A DNA stretch of 64,000 nucleotides from a virus: positions 30,715-94,714 of the IMG/VR virus record IMGVR_UViG_3300041964_000082; one strand, 5' to 3'. Below are positions 22,311 to 30,350 of the stretch, piece after piece. The notes under the pieces were generated by a model. The model was not told the DNA's origin. It saw nothing but the letters and a program-made list of their open reading frames with translations, and did not search any database. The translations under genes were made by a program, and so were the position numbers. The stretch's first letter is position 1; every line of letters begins with the position of its first letter.

Positions 22311-23522
22311 ATGAAACTTCGCTACCGCTATCGTCTTTATCCCAATTCCGAGCAGGTTAAACTGCTCTCTAAGCTGTTTGGCTGCACTCGTGTAGTTTGG
22401 AACGACGCTTTAGCTTTTTGCCAGCAGACGTGGAAGGAGGGAATCAAATACCCTGGTGCTAGCGAGTTGATGAAGCAGTTCATCACACAAGCGAAAGCCA
22501 ATCCTTTGCGCTGCTGGTTAAGCGAGGTTTCTAACATCCCATTGCAACAGTCGATTCGAGATCTAGACGCTGCCTTTCGCAACTTCTGGAACTCGATCAA
22601 AGGCAGCCGCAAGGGGCAGAAAGTAAAGCCACCCAGGTTTAAGAAACGGCATTCTAGACAGACTGCCAGATTCACCACGGGTGGATTCAGCATCAAGGCT
22701 GAGAAGGTCTACTTTGCCAAGATTGGCAAGGTCAGAACGGTATGGAGTAGACCTTTGCCATCTACTCCATCCTCCGCAACTGTAATCAAGGATGCAGCCG
22801 GACGCTACTTTGTCAGCTTTGTCTGCGAAGTCGAGGTTGCTACACTGTCAACTTGCCCTAACGCGGTCGGCATAGACTTGGGCATCCAGACCTTTGCCGC
22901 CCTGAGCACGGGTGAGAAGATTGATGCCCCCAAGCCGCTCAAAGCTGCACTCAAAAAGCTCAAACGATTACAACAGAGCCTCAGCCGCAAGGTGAAAGGA
23001 TCAAAACGTAGAGAGCAAGCAAAGTTAGCCGTAGCGAAGCTTCACGCCTTCATTGCTGATGCCCGCACCGATTTCCTGCACAAACTCTCAACTCGACTGA
23101 TTCGCGAGAACCAAGCAATCAGTTTAGAAGACCTAAATGTGTCAGGGATGGTCAAGAACCGCAAACTCGCAAGAGCGATTAGCGATCTAGGGTGGAGAAC
23201 CTTTCGAGAGATGTTGGTCGCCAAAGGTGGGATGTATGGCCGTGAAGTCAGCATCATCAACCGTTGGGAGCCGACATCGCAAGCCTGCTCAAACTGTGGG
23301 CATCGTGGCGGCAAACTCAATTTGTCTGTCCGATTGTGGGAGTGCCTGTATTGCGGTGTAAGTCATGACCGAGACATCAACGCTGCCATAAACATCAAAG
23401 TCGCGGGAGGACATTCCGAGACTCAAAACGGACGTGGAGAGACTGTCAGACTGCCATTGGCAGCAGGTTTCAGTGAAGCGTCAACCCATCAATTAGGAGA
23501 GCAGCTATGCCTGGACTTCTAG
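22311..23522 (+). CDS. tnpB: TnpB RNA-guided nuclease (OrfB)
   Basis: About 403 aa from ATG 22311 (MKLRYRYRLYPNSEQ). N-terminal HTH_OrfB domain, RuvC residues present: D in GIDLGIQTF, E in SLEDLNVSG, D in HDRDINAAIN; zinc finger CSNCGH ... CLYCG between the last two. All three catalytic acids and four Cys are intact, so it should be active. TnpB cuts DNA guided by an omegaRNA from the element's right end and helps retain the element. No frame break occurs over 1.2 kb. Confidence 0.92.
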   Translation: MKLRYRYRLYPNSEQVKLLSKLFGCTRVVWNDALAFCQQTWKEGIKYPGASELMKQFITQAKANPLRCWLSEVSNIPLQQSIRDLDAAFRNFWNSIKGSRKGQKVKPPRFKKRHSRQTARFTTGGFSIKAEKVYFAKIGKVRTVWSRPLPSTPSSATVIKDAAGRYFVSFVCEVEVATLSTCPNAVGIDLGIQTFAALSTGEKIDAPKPLKAALKKLKRLQQSLSRKVKGSKRREQAKLAVAKLHAFIADARTDFLHKLSTRLIRENQAISLEDLNVSGMVKNRKLARAISDLGWRTFREMLVAKGGMYGREVSIINRWEPTSQACSNCGHRGGKLNLSVRLWECLYCGVSHDRDINAAINIKVAGGHSETQNGRGETVRLPLAAGFSEASTHQLGEQLCLDF

Positions 23523-23583
23523 ATTGGGAATCCCCGTGCGTTCACGCCGGGGAGGATGTCAAATAAGCGACCTCTGCCTGCTC
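23400..23583 (+). ncRNA. Probable omegaRNA (reRNA) region
   Basis: Inferred from family knowledge: the RNA overlaps the 3' part of tnpB, includes the right-end hairpin (23532-23552) and ends with a guide copied from flanking DNA, here starting about 23564 (ATAAGCGACC...). Boundaries are approximate; nothing else in the sequence proves transcription. Confidence 0.4.
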
Positions 23584-23808
23584 CCAGTTGTCGCTACTGA
23601 TTTTGATCTTGGATATGTGGCGTTCGCCAAACGATCGAGTCGGCATCGTTGAAAATATTGCACTTACTCTGGCATTGTCATGATCCCGGCTGGCTTCTTG
23701 CAGGTTGCTGATCGTCTGGTTTAGCATCTTTCCATCGAACAGAGAAATTTGCTCCAGTATCTCAGCGATCGGCAGGCAGTCATCCCAGCTTTGTGTGTTT
23801 TCGCTCAT
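23542..23808 (-). pseudogene. Hypothetical gene truncated by the IS (88 aa left)
   Basis: MSENTQSWDDCLPIAEILEQ ... SRDHDNARVSAIFSTMPTRS ... ISSDNWEQAEVAYL; the last residues (TSSPA and stop) are read from the IS right end. The original C-terminus must lie beyond the left end or has been lost. Function unknown. Confidence 0.6.
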
Positions 23809-23931
23809 GGCTCGATCAAGTGCGATGAATAGATTCTAGCTGCCGACATTCTGCCGCAGAACGCCCCAACATCGAGTTGCGCGATCAGGCTTGGGGTCGC
23901 TGGGTGGGGAAGCGATCGATAAACTCTAAAA

Positions 23932-23983
23932 TTAATGGTTGACCATTAAAGTAGAATCGAGTATATTAATGGTGTACCAGTAA
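23932..23983 (+). promoter_or_regulatory. Promoter with two palindromic operators
   Basis: TTGACC (23939-23944), 17-base spacer, TATATT (23962-23967). Operator 1, TTAATGGT-TG-ACCATTAA (23932-23949), is perfect and covers the -35. Operator 2, TTAATGGT-GT-ACCAGTAA (23966-23983), one mismatch, covers the start region; centres are 34 bp apart. The binding protein is not evident nearby. Confidence 0.65.
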
Positions 23984-24000
23984 ATCAAAAGGCGGTCAAA

Positions 24001-24291
24001 ATGCAGCCCAAAACATTTAGTAAAAAATGGTATCCCGGAATGCCTAAATTCTCAGATCCTTTAGATGAGATTGACTGGCTAGAAGAGTACGAAGCAAAAC
24101 ACGGATTGCGTGAGCCTGAATTTGATGTGGATGGAGCAATTGGAGAGATTGCAAAATATCTCCCAATGGATTCAAACCCATCCGAAGCCAACCTCTTGAG
24201 CAAAGCATACCAAGTAGCTGAGGGCGCGATGTCTGCCCAGGAAGCTGCAAATTTACTCAGCAGCAAGAAAATCGTTATCAAGAAAAGGTAG
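24001..24291 (+). CDS. Hypothetical protein (96 aa), operator-controlled
   Basis: First gene after the strongly operator-flanked promoter. Sequence includes DPLDEIDWLEEYEAKHGL and EANLLSKAYQVAEGAMSAQE, ends in a basic KKIVIKKR. No DNA-binding motif is visible, so it is probably not the regulator of its own promoter. Confidence 0.6.
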   Translation: MQPKTFSKKWYPGMPKFSDPLDEIDWLEEYEAKHGLREPEFDVDGAIGEIAKYLPMDSNPSEANLLSKAYQVAEGAMSAQEAANLLSSKKIVIKKR

Positions 24292-24301
24292 GGCAAAGCT
24301 A

Positions 24302-24550
24302 ATGCTAGGTGAAGTGAAAAATATTGCCAATCTTGGCGTAAAGCCTGCTACAGGAGAACACTCCTATCAGGTTTTCAGAATGAAAAACGGGCACTACAAA
24401 GAGGCTCAATATCAGATTGGCACAGTATTTCAAATTGAGGAGGAAGGTGATTCAGGAAGAATGATTCTTCTTGACCCTGACGGAGATCGCGTTTTTGTGC
24501 CTGCCGAAGAGCGTCAATGCTTTGAGGAGGTAGATGACTCCCCAAAGTAA
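24302..24550 (+). CDS. Hypothetical protein (82 aa)
   Basis: MLGEVKNIANLGVKPATGEH then strand-rich YQIGTVFQIEEEGDSGRMIL and DPDGDRVFVPAEE; a small beta-barrel-like protein. In operon with the preceding gene. Confidence 0.6.
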   Translation: MLGEVKNIANLGVKPATGEHSYQVFRMKNGHYKEAQYQIGTVFQIEEEGDSGRMILLDPDGDRVFVPAEERQCFEEVDDSPK

Positions 24551-24723
24551 AACGCGGTCGCCCCGAAGGTTTCAGCCCTATCAACGGTGAAGGTGGGGCC
24601 ATGCTCAAAAAGAGCAAAGCATGGTCAATGCCTGACGAGGACTGGAAGTGGCTAGAGTCTCAAGATAACCAGTCCGAAACGCTTCGACAGGCGATCGCGT
24701 TTTACCGACAGCAGTCAGAATAG
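24534..24723 (+). CDS. Small plasmid-type hypothetical protein (about 62 aa, one indel)
   Basis: MTPK then KRGRPEGFSP and AMLKKSKAWSMPDEDWKWLE, ending LRQAIAFYRQQSE. The K-R-G-R-P start and D-W-x-W-L segment resemble small plasmid/phage DNA-associated proteins. One C fewer in CCCC near 24541 joins start and body; the downstream ATG at 24601 alone would give 40 residues. Confidence 0.45.
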
Positions 24724-24739
24724 ACGCGCAGCCAACAGA

Positions 24740-24782
24740 AAAACCGCAGCACTGGGCTGAAAAGCTTGCGTACTGCGGTTTT
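24740..24782. terminator. Bidirectional terminator
   Basis: AAAACCGCAG (24740-24749) pairs with CTGCGGTTTT (24773-24782), 10 bp, T-rich on both strands; placed between convergent operons. Confidence 0.7.
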
Positions 24783-24807
24783 GGCGTGGTTTGTACTAGC
24801 GATCGAT

Positions 24808-25119
24808 CTAGCGTCGTCTCAGCTTGTCATTGGCGCTATTCCAAACAGCATCAACCATGATTTCTACCAAATCGCTTGTAATCCGATCTTTAACCATCTG
24901 CTCTAGGGTTGCATGAAAATCTCTTTGCACAATTATCTGAATTTGCCGCAAGATTTCTTCCTCGACAACCTTCTTGATCGGGTTGTCATAAGTGGCAGAC
25001 AGTTTGCCAATCTGCTGCTCAATCTCGGTCTTTAATTTGTCGCCAATTACGCTGTTAAGAATGGCATCAGAAACCATTTGATTGATCTGCTCTGCGTCGA
25101 TGTTGACTTGAATACTCAT
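24808..25119 (-). CDS. Hypothetical helical protein (103 aa)
   Basis: All-helical, with EQINQMVSDAILNSVIGDKL and DRITSDLVEIMVDAVWNSAN. Preceded by GGAAT/AATTCC-type weak site. No recognised domain. Confidence 0.6.
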   Translation of the reverse strand: MSIQVNIDAEQINQMVSDAILNSVIGDKLKTEIEQQIGKLSATYDNPIKKVVEEEILRQIQIIVQRDFHATLEQMVKDRITSDLVEIMVDAVWNSANDKLRRR

Positions 25120-25146
25120 TGAAAATTCCTGTTTGTTTGGTTTGTA

Positions 25147-25413
25147 CTAGTGGTTAGTAAAGGAACTTTGCCCTGTCATCTCGACATGAATGGTCTTGTC
25201 TTGATCGTCACACCACACAATGCCGTCTGCATCCCATAGTTTTCTAGTGCCTTCAAGAGCATTTTTTATGCCCTCTGTTTTCGCCACCGTGTCTGCCAGG
25301 TGAACAAGCTTGACGCCTGCGGTCAATTCTCTTAGGCAGTCGTCAAGGCGATCGGGTGGAATGTCCAGCAGATCAGAGATCGATCGGATTGTGTATTTGG
25401 TGTGTTGCGTCAT
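25147..25413 (-). CDS. Hypothetical protein (88 aa)
   Basis: Contains IRSISDLLDIPPDRLDDCLR and AVAKTEG-like helix, then WCDDQDKTIHVEMTG. The C-terminus SSFTNH ends at 25147. No domain recognised. Confidence 0.55.
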   Translation of the reverse strand: MTQHTKYTIRSISDLLDIPPDRLDDCLRELTAGVKLVHLADTVAKTEGIKNALEGTRKLWDADGIVWCDDQDKTIHVEMTGQSSFTNH

Positions 25414-25461
25414 GGCGTTTTGTGGGTGGTTAGCGCAGGACTGGAGAGCCGCGATCGATGC

Positions 25462-25893
25462 TCAACCATTCACCAACCAATTTAATACCATTGGCAGTAA
25501 GTATCGCCAGGTCACCGTAATGCCGATCGCAATACACAGCCAGCGCTGTATTTCGCTAGAGATTTGATCTTGCCACAACAGCCGCCGATTGGGCTTTTCC
25601 TTGCGCTTATTGAGGGGTGGTCGATGCTTAGCTATGGCGATCGCTTCTTCGTGCTTAAGTTTTCGCTCATTCTTTATGATTCGATACTCAATATGAGTTG
25701 CGCCTAAAGCATCGAGCTGTTTTTCTCGATGGTGACTGCCGTAGCCAAAATTATTGCCCCATCGTTCATGCAAATTTTTGCTGATGCCGATGTAAAGCAG
25801 CTTGCGGGTAAATGGGTTGCGACCTGCGTAGACATAATAGATGCCAGGTTCTTTCGGGAGAGAGGCGCGATCGCTCCAAGGAATGGATTTCAT
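25462..25893 (-). CDS. GIY-YIG nuclease with C-terminal membrane segment (143 aa)
   Basis: GIYYVYAGRNPFTRKLLYIG, then NLHERWGNN, H in GSHHREKQ, and the Glu helix KLKHEEAIAIAKHRPPLN. Residues about 115-140 (WLCIAIGITVTWRYLLPMVL) form a hydrophobic helix. Overlaps the helicase stop by four bases. Confidence 0.75.
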   Translation of the reverse strand: MKSIPWSDRASLPKEPGIYYVYAGRNPFTRKLLYIGISKNLHERWGNNFGYGSHHREKQLDALGATHIEYRIIKNERKLKHEEAIAIAKHRPPLNKRKEKPNRRLLWQDQISSEIQRWLCIAIGITVTWRYLLPMVLNWLVNG

Positions 25894-27539
25894 TGGGCAG
25901 ATTCTCCAAATTCTCTCGCTATTTCTCTTTCAATTTTGCCTTCATCCCAATCCAAAATATAAGGTGGTTTTGTCAGGCGATGCAGGCGCGATCGATAAAG
26001 CGATCGCAGTTCTTCAGAATGTGGACTTTCAAATATGGAACCTAGCCAAAAATCAGGATCGTTCAGTGGTGTATCAATTCCTAACTTATTGCATTTAGCA
26101 GCCGCTGCATAGGGATTCCATTCATTCAAATACGCAATTTTGCGCCATTGGCGAAAGTAAGCGATCGCTCCTTCTCTCGACTGCTTGGCGCTGAGTTCGC
26201 TGCCCAGAGTTAGCAACTTGCCTGTAGCTGGATCAACCAAGAAAACGCTCGATCGCGGCTGCTCAGCTTGGCAGTGAGGGCAGACAATCATGCAGGCTAG
26301 AATGCTTTTCTTGCAGCTAGCACAGCGCTTCTGAGGTGCATCACCTTCTAGCTTGGCAACAGGTGACAAGATCGAGTGATCGATTGATTCACTTAAATCT
26401 TCAATTTTGGGATGCAGCCCACTATCGCCAAGCTGCACATTACCCGCAAAATCAAACACATGGCCTGATTGCTTACCAGATGCAGAGCAAGGGCGCGATA
26501 CTCTGCCAACCGCCTGCACATAGCGATCGCGGCTTTTGATTGCTCTGAATAGCAACGCCGACTGAGTACAGGGCATATCCCAGCCTGTAGACAAAGCTTG
26601 AACACATAGCAGGTTAGTTTGCCCTGTCTCATACTCAACCATCAGTCGTTCGTAGTCGGCTTGCTTTGTCTCTTCACCGATGATTTCAAAGCGATGCCCT
26701 AACCTGCTTGCAATTGCTTGCACCCGTTCAATTTGGCTGAATCCCCCTTGCTTAGGCTTGCAAAAACCAACAGCATGAATCGGCGCGATCTGTTGCTGCT
26801 GACAGGTATTGAGCCACTGTTGCAGCATCCACTCGATCGCGCTGTCAGAGTCCAGATCGAGCTTTTCTTTGTCCTTCAGCGGGCGAATGAGAGAATGATA
26901 GACCAATGGCGACAAATAGCCCTTTGCCTGCATCTGCCTGTAAGAGGGCAATGTAACAACTGCGGTATGCCGCTCTAAATCTCCATGCCGCAGATCCACA
27001 CCCATCGATCGATTAAATGGCGTAGCGGTGAAGCTGATGATCTTCTTCCACTGCCAGCGCTTGTAAATATCTTCTACTTCCTTAAAAAAACTGCCTGTGT
27101 GCCCTTCATCAATCAACACCACTGCGCTATCAGATAGCCACTGATGGAGCGCAGGACGTGATGCAAGCGTTTGCAGCGTGACGATCTGAATCGGTGCATG
27201 AATGTCTTCAAGCTCAGGAAATGCACCTGAAAGCACCCCGTACCTGCCAGCTAAACCCATGCGATCGAGCGCACCGACCATCTGAGTGTGATTGGTTGCC
27301 GACCTTGTAACAACGCAGTTGAAGGGCACTAGAATCGCGCATTTCTGCCGTGCATTGTAGGCTTGACGAGCGATCGCAGCTTGCAGGTTGGTTTTGCCTG
27401 TGCCAGGTGATCCGCTCACCAAAATCCGGCTATGACCTTGATAAAAACAGCGATCGATTTCCGCGATCGCTGTTTTCTGATAGTCCCTCAGCTTGACCAG
27501 CGGTTGAGGGAGATAGGAAGGAAGAATGGGCGATCTCAT
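25890..27539 (-). CDS. Superfamily 2 DNA/RNA helicase (549 aa)
   Basis: DEAD/DEAH-like helicase: Q-like LRDYQKTAI, motif I SGSPGTGKTNL, motif II VVLIDEGHT, motif III SFTATPF, motif V SLTGWDMP-type ALSTGWDMP, motif VI YVQAVGRVSR. A C-terminal zinc knuckle follows (CASCKKS ... CPHC). Start at ATG 27539 (MRSPILPSYLPQPLVKLRDY). Phage relatives act in replication or recombination. No frame break. Confidence 0.88.
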   Translation of the reverse strand: MRSPILPSYLPQPLVKLRDYQKTAIAEIDRCFYQGHSRILVSGSPGTGKTNLQAAIARQAYNARQKCAILVPFNCVVTRSATNHTQMVGALDRMGLAGRYGVLSGAFPELEDIHAPIQIVTLQTLASRPALHQWLSDSAVVLIDEGHTGSFFKEVEDIYKRWQWKKIISFTATPFNRSMGVDLRHGDLERHTAVVTLPSYRQMQAKGYLSPLVYHSLIRPLKDKEKLDLDSDSAIEWMLQQWLNTCQQQQIAPIHAVGFCKPKQGGFSQIERVQAIASRLGHRFEIIGEETKQADYERLMVEYETGQTNLLCVQALSTGWDMPCTQSALLFRAIKSRDRYVQAVGRVSRPCSASGKQSGHVFDFAGNVQLGDSGLHPKIEDLSESIDHSILSPVAKLEGDAPQKRCASCKKSILACMIVCPHCQAEQPRSSVFLVDPATGKLLTLGSELSAKQSREGAIAYFRQWRKIAYLNEWNPYAAAAKCNKLGIDTPLNDPDFWLGSIFESPHSEELRSLYRSRLHRLTKPPYILDWDEGKIEREIAREFGESAQ

Positions 27540-27546
27540 GGTTGCG

Positions 27547-27696
27547 CTATCTTTCCCACTCACGCCAAACAACAAATGAAACAGCAAACAATACGGTGAT
27601 TAGCAAAAGCCAGATCAACGGCGTATTTGTCCACGCTCCAAACAAAGAGATTGCAAAACTGAATGCAATAACTGCCGTATGTTCAGAGGAAGTCAT
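27547..27696 (-). CDS. Small two-helix membrane protein (49 aa)
   Basis: MTSSEHTAVIAFSFAISLFG and LIWLLLITVLFAVSFVVW: two transmembrane segments around a short loop. Overlaps the upstream gene by ATGA. Role unknown. Confidence 0.6.
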   Translation of the reverse strand: MTSSEHTAVIAFSFAISLFGAWTNTPLIWLLLITVLFAVSFVVWREWER

Positions 27697-27902
27697 GACT
27701 CTTTCCCCTTAGCTCCCAAAACAATTGCATTCAGAGCGGATTCACTTACAGAGTAGTAATAGCAGTCTGATCCCATGTTCAAGAATTCGGCATAGCTTTG
27801 TGCTTCTGCAAGAGTCTTGAAACCCGATTTATAAAGTCTTCTTGTTGAAGGCCATCCTTCTTCCCATATAGAGTAATTGTCTTCCCTGGATTGATGTGTC
27901 AT
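27693..27902 (-). CDS. Small hypothetical protein (69 aa)
   Basis: MTHQSREDNYSIWEEGWPST, then FKTLAEAQSYAEFLN and YYYSVSE. ATGA overlaps with both neighbours. Function unknown. Confidence 0.6.
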   Translation of the reverse strand: MTHQSREDNYSIWEEGWPSTRRLYKSGFKTLAEAQSYAEFLNMGSDCYYYSVSESALNAIVLGAKGKES

Positions 27903-28561
27903 GACTGTTCACCTCGAATAATGCTTGCTTTGCCATTATTTACTTCGATCGCTTTCCCTGGATTCGATCGCCATATGTCGATCAACTCTTGAGGCAATTT
28001 GCCAGCCTTCGCTTCAAACCAACTATCAACCAGAGCAGCAGGTACAAGATAATGCGCTGGCTCTGTTGTTGGTTGAGCCGCTTCAGGGTCAAAGTCACCC
28101 GTAGGATCAGCCATTGTTGCTGTAGCTGTCTGCGGCTGTTGCTGGGCTTGCTGGAGTGCCTGCCGTGCTTCGTAGTTGGGAGGTCTAACACCGATTACCT
28201 CAGCAAATTCCTCATGCCGATCGATGGGGATTAGGCCATACAACTGCTCAGCTTCGTCAATTTCTTTGAGCTTTTCACCGATTTGAATTTCTTTGCGGAT
28301 GCGTTCTGATTTGACTTCTTTTTCCAGTCCCTCAGCGCGATCGAGAGAGGCTACCTCATCCTCACGAATGCGCTCAACTGCCACTGACACACCGAAGAAG
28401 GCGATCGCCGCTAGCAGCCTGCCTGAGTTGGCAGGATTCTTGGGCTGCATTAAACAGGCGAGTAGCAAGCATCCACCGAAGATTCCCAGCCCTGTAGAGA
28501 GGCGATCGAATAGTGACACCGACTGCTTTTTAGCTGTCTTGTGCTGATGAAATAGGTTCAT
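27899..28561 (-). CDS. Membrane-anchored hypothetical protein (220 aa)
   Basis: Start at ATG 28561 (overlap ATGA). Two hydrophobic stretches (LGIFGGCLLLACLMQ and RLLAAIAFFGVSVAVERI) precede a long charged helix, a Gln-rich part, and a small C-terminal region with LVDSWFEAKAGKLPQELIDI. Probably phage membrane protein of unknown role. Confidence 0.55.
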   Translation of the reverse strand: MNLFHQHKTAKKQSVSLFDRLSTGLGIFGGCLLLACLMQPKNPANSGRLLAAIAFFGVSVAVERIREDEVASLDRAEGLEKEVKSERIRKEIQIGEKLKEIDEAEQLYGLIPIDRHEEFAEVIGVRPPNYEARQALQQAQQQPQTATATMADPTGDFDPEAAQPTTEPAHYLVPAALVDSWFEAKAGKLPQELIDIWRSNPGKAIEVNNGKASIIRGEQS

Positions 28562-28881
28562 GGCAACACCTGCTGATACTGCGGCTGGTAGGGCTGTGCA
28601 GGTGGTGCAGGCTGAAATAGCAGCGACATTGCAAACGAGCAAACGATCGCGCTTAGCGCTCCCCAAAACAGGCAGGTGTTTCGTAATTCTTGGATCTCGG
28701 TTGCCTGTCGTCGCTGTTCACGCTTGAGAATGTGGATTTCATCATCGATCGCTGCGATGTCTGCCGCAATTCTGCGCGTGTTGTCGCCTGTCAGTCGATG
28801 ATAGGTTTGCGCGGCTTGCGCTGCTCGTTCTGCTTCTACTGTACTGTCTTGAATTTGCCAGGATTCTCGTAATTGATGCAC
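28558..28881 (-). CDS. Coiled-coil membrane protein (107 aa)
   Basis: N-terminal coiled coil (AAIDDEIHILKREQRRQATE) followed by one transmembrane helix (FWGALSAIVCSFAMSLLF) and a Pro/Gln-rich tail. Topology resembles spanin- or holin-associated proteins, but that is only a size and topology argument. Confidence 0.55.
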   Translation of the reverse strand: MHQLRESWQIQDSTVEAERAAQAAQTYHRLTGDNTRRIAADIAAIDDEIHILKREQRRQATEIQELRNTCLFWGALSAIVCSFAMSLLFQPAPPAQPYQPQYQQVLP

Positions 28882-28894
28882 TTGCTTTCCTCCT

Positions 28895-29188
28895 TCAGAT
28901 AAGCTTGCCGATGCCGATTACTGCGGCGACCGACAGGCAAAACAAAATGGCATAGGGTAAAAATCGGGATGGGAAAAGTTGAGGCTCCACTTGGAACTCT
29001 TCGCCTGATTCTTGAGCTTTGGCAAGCATGAACGCCAGTACGATCGCCCCTACTCCAAGCACAAAGCTGATAAATAGAGTGGTCATTCCGAGTGATGCTG
29101 TTACCGAAAAATGCCCCGTTGCCAGCAATAGCGCGATCAGCAGTCCTGATTCGTTCCACCATTCAAAAAAGGGTCTGAGAGCTTTCAT
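28895..29188 (-). CDS. Three-helix membrane protein, holin-like (97 aa)
   Basis: Start at ATG 29188. Transmembrane helices: LLIALLLATGHFSV, LFISFVLGVGAIVLAFML, FLPYAILFCLSVAAVIGIG. Holin-like size and topology next to other membrane genes. No lysin is recognised in the window, so the lysis role is conjecture. Confidence 0.55.
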   Translation of the reverse strand: MKALRPFFEWWNESGLLIALLLATGHFSVTASLGMTTLFISFVLGVGAIVLAFMLAKAQESGEEFQVEPQLFPSRFLPYAILFCLSVAAVIGIGKLI

Positions 29189-29328
29189 GGCAACCACTCC
29201 TGAATTTGGTTGATTGGATTGAGTGCGGTTAGCTGCTGCTGAGCTTTTAGGGCAACGTAGGCACTGCCAGCGGCGATCGTCGTTGCGGTCAGGATGCCGC
29301 ACATAAAGCCGATCGAGAATCGAATCAT
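29185..29328 (-). CDS. Small membrane or exported peptide (47 aa)
   Basis: MIRFSIGFMCGILTATTIAA with a hydrophobic segment, then a polar tail LNPINQIQEWLP. ATGA overlap with the next gene. Confidence 0.55.
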   Translation of the reverse strand: MIRFSIGFMCGILTATTIAAGSAYVALKAQQQLTALNPINQIQEWLP

Positions 29329-29364
29329 GTTTTACCTCTAACGCTTTATGAGAAAAGAAAGAAA

Positions 29365-29387
29365 AGCGCGATCATGACGATCGCGCT
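29365..29387 (-). terminator. Minus-strand intrinsic terminator
   Basis: AGCGCGATC-GTCAT-GATCGCGCT followed by TTTCTTTCTTTTC on the minus strand; directly after the gene ending at 29402. Confidence 0.6.
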
Positions 29388-29401
29388 ACCAGGAAATGAT
29401 G

Positions 29402-29866
29402 CTAGATCGCAAACCGAGATGCGGCTTGACTGATTGCAGTGTTAAATGATGCCTTAGCATGGCCTTCACTAAGTTTGTGCTGTGCTTCGGCGTTGATTTG
29501 GGCAACTGCTTGACCTGCCTCGCCTGCTGCCATCGCAATATTGGCGCGACTTTTGGCGGCTGCTACATAGCCTTTTGTAGCAGCGATCAATGGCTTTTCA
29601 AGCATTTGCATTGTGTGGGCATCACGAATAACTGCGCCAATTTCTGCGCCAAGAGTACGCGCTTTTTCTTGAGTGAGTGGACGCTGAATTGCCTGCACAC
29701 CACGCATGATCTTTTGTCCGTTCTGCCGATCGATTGCGTTATTTTTGCCAACCGCTAGCAGCGCAGCATTGCTGATACCAAGCCCGTTAGTCGCAATCGC
29801 AACACTGGATTCACTTTGTGTATTCACTCGACTGATGCCCTGACTGACTGCTCGAACTAAACCCAT
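29402..29866 (-). CDS. Hypothetical helical protein (154 aa)
   Basis: Ala-rich helices (ARTLGAEIGAVIRDAHTMQM, ANIAMAAGEAGQAVAQINAE). Start at ATG 29866 (MGLVRAVSQGISRV). Followed by an intrinsic terminator. No family recognised. Confidence 0.55.
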   Translation of the reverse strand: MGLVRAVSQGISRVNTQSESSVAIATNGLGISNAALLAVGKNNAIDRQNGQKIMRGVQAIQRPLTQEKARTLGAEIGAVIRDAHTMQMLEKPLIAATKGYVAAAKSRANIAMAAGEAGQAVAQINAEAQHKLSEGHAKASFNTAISQAASRFAI

Positions 29867-29978
29867 GAGTCGATCCTCCAATAATCAGTAGTGCTGTAGC
29901 TGTGCCCGCTACTAGCAGGACTTTGTTTGCAGTATCTAAGCGATTAATTGCCGACGCCGATCGCCTCAGCAAGCTCGA
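29811..29978 (-). CDS. Small membrane peptide (55 aa)
   Basis: MSSLLRRSASAINRLDTANK then a transmembrane helix VLLVAGTATALLIIGG and a Ser-rich tail. It overlaps both neighbouring genes in a different frame by 35-56 bases. Moderately likely to be real. Confidence 0.4.
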   Translation of the reverse strand, partial: SSLLRRSASAINRLDTANKVLLVAGTATALLIIGGSTHGFSSSSQSGHQSSEYTK

Positions 29979-30318
29979 CATTCGCAGCGTCACCCAAACG
30001 ATCGAGGGCATCCGCTGTAAATCGATCGAGAGTTGCCGCAATTCTTTCATCGACACGCCGAAAGGAGTCGGCTAGCTTGCGATCCACCTCCTGCATTTTG
30101 CGTTCGACGTGGGATTCAAGGTTCGTAGCATTCGATTCAATCTTTGCGGCAAGGCGATCGACTTCACCGATCATCTTTTGATGCTGCGTGTCGGCATTGC
30201 GATCGGCTTGCGCCAACTTGTCAGCGATTGATCGACTGCCTGACTTTGCTAGCTTGCCGTTACTGTCGCCATTGAGTGAGGGGCGATCGGGTTGCTTGGG
30301 TAGACCTTCTAGAGCCAT
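29944..30318 (-). CDS. Coiled-coil hypothetical protein (124 aa)
   Basis: ATG 30318 with AGGAG upstream (MALEGLPKQPDRPSLNG). Long helical region (VDRLAAKIESNATNLESHVE ... KMQEVDRKLADSFRRVDERI). First gene of a leftward operon; divergent from 30463. Confidence 0.65.
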   Translation of the reverse strand: MALEGLPKQPDRPSLNGDSNGKLAKSGSRSIADKLAQADRNADTQHQKMIGEVDRLAAKIESNATNLESHVERKMQEVDRKLADSFRRVDERIAATLDRFTADALDRLGDAANVELAEAIGVGN

Positions 30319-30350
30319 ATGACATCTCCTGAATTTGCTCTTTTTCGGAC

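Larger units (their letters stand above)
22120..23563 (+). mobile_element. IS200/IS605-family element, TnpB-only (IS1341-like)
   Basis: Contains tnpB and a divergent RHH gene but no TnpA transposase, so it is non-autonomous unless helped in trans. The right end is a hairpin typical of the family (CCCCGTGCG ... GCCGGGG, 23532-23552) followed by AGGATGTCAA. The left limit is placed at the hairpin near 22130 and is approximate. Its insertion truncates the leftward gene ending in the right end. Confidence 0.75.

Noticed and set aside
24001-24550. Toxin-antitoxin pair behind the palindromic promoter
   Set aside because: Neither protein shows a toxin fold or an antitoxin DNA-binding motif; only the promoter layout suggests it.
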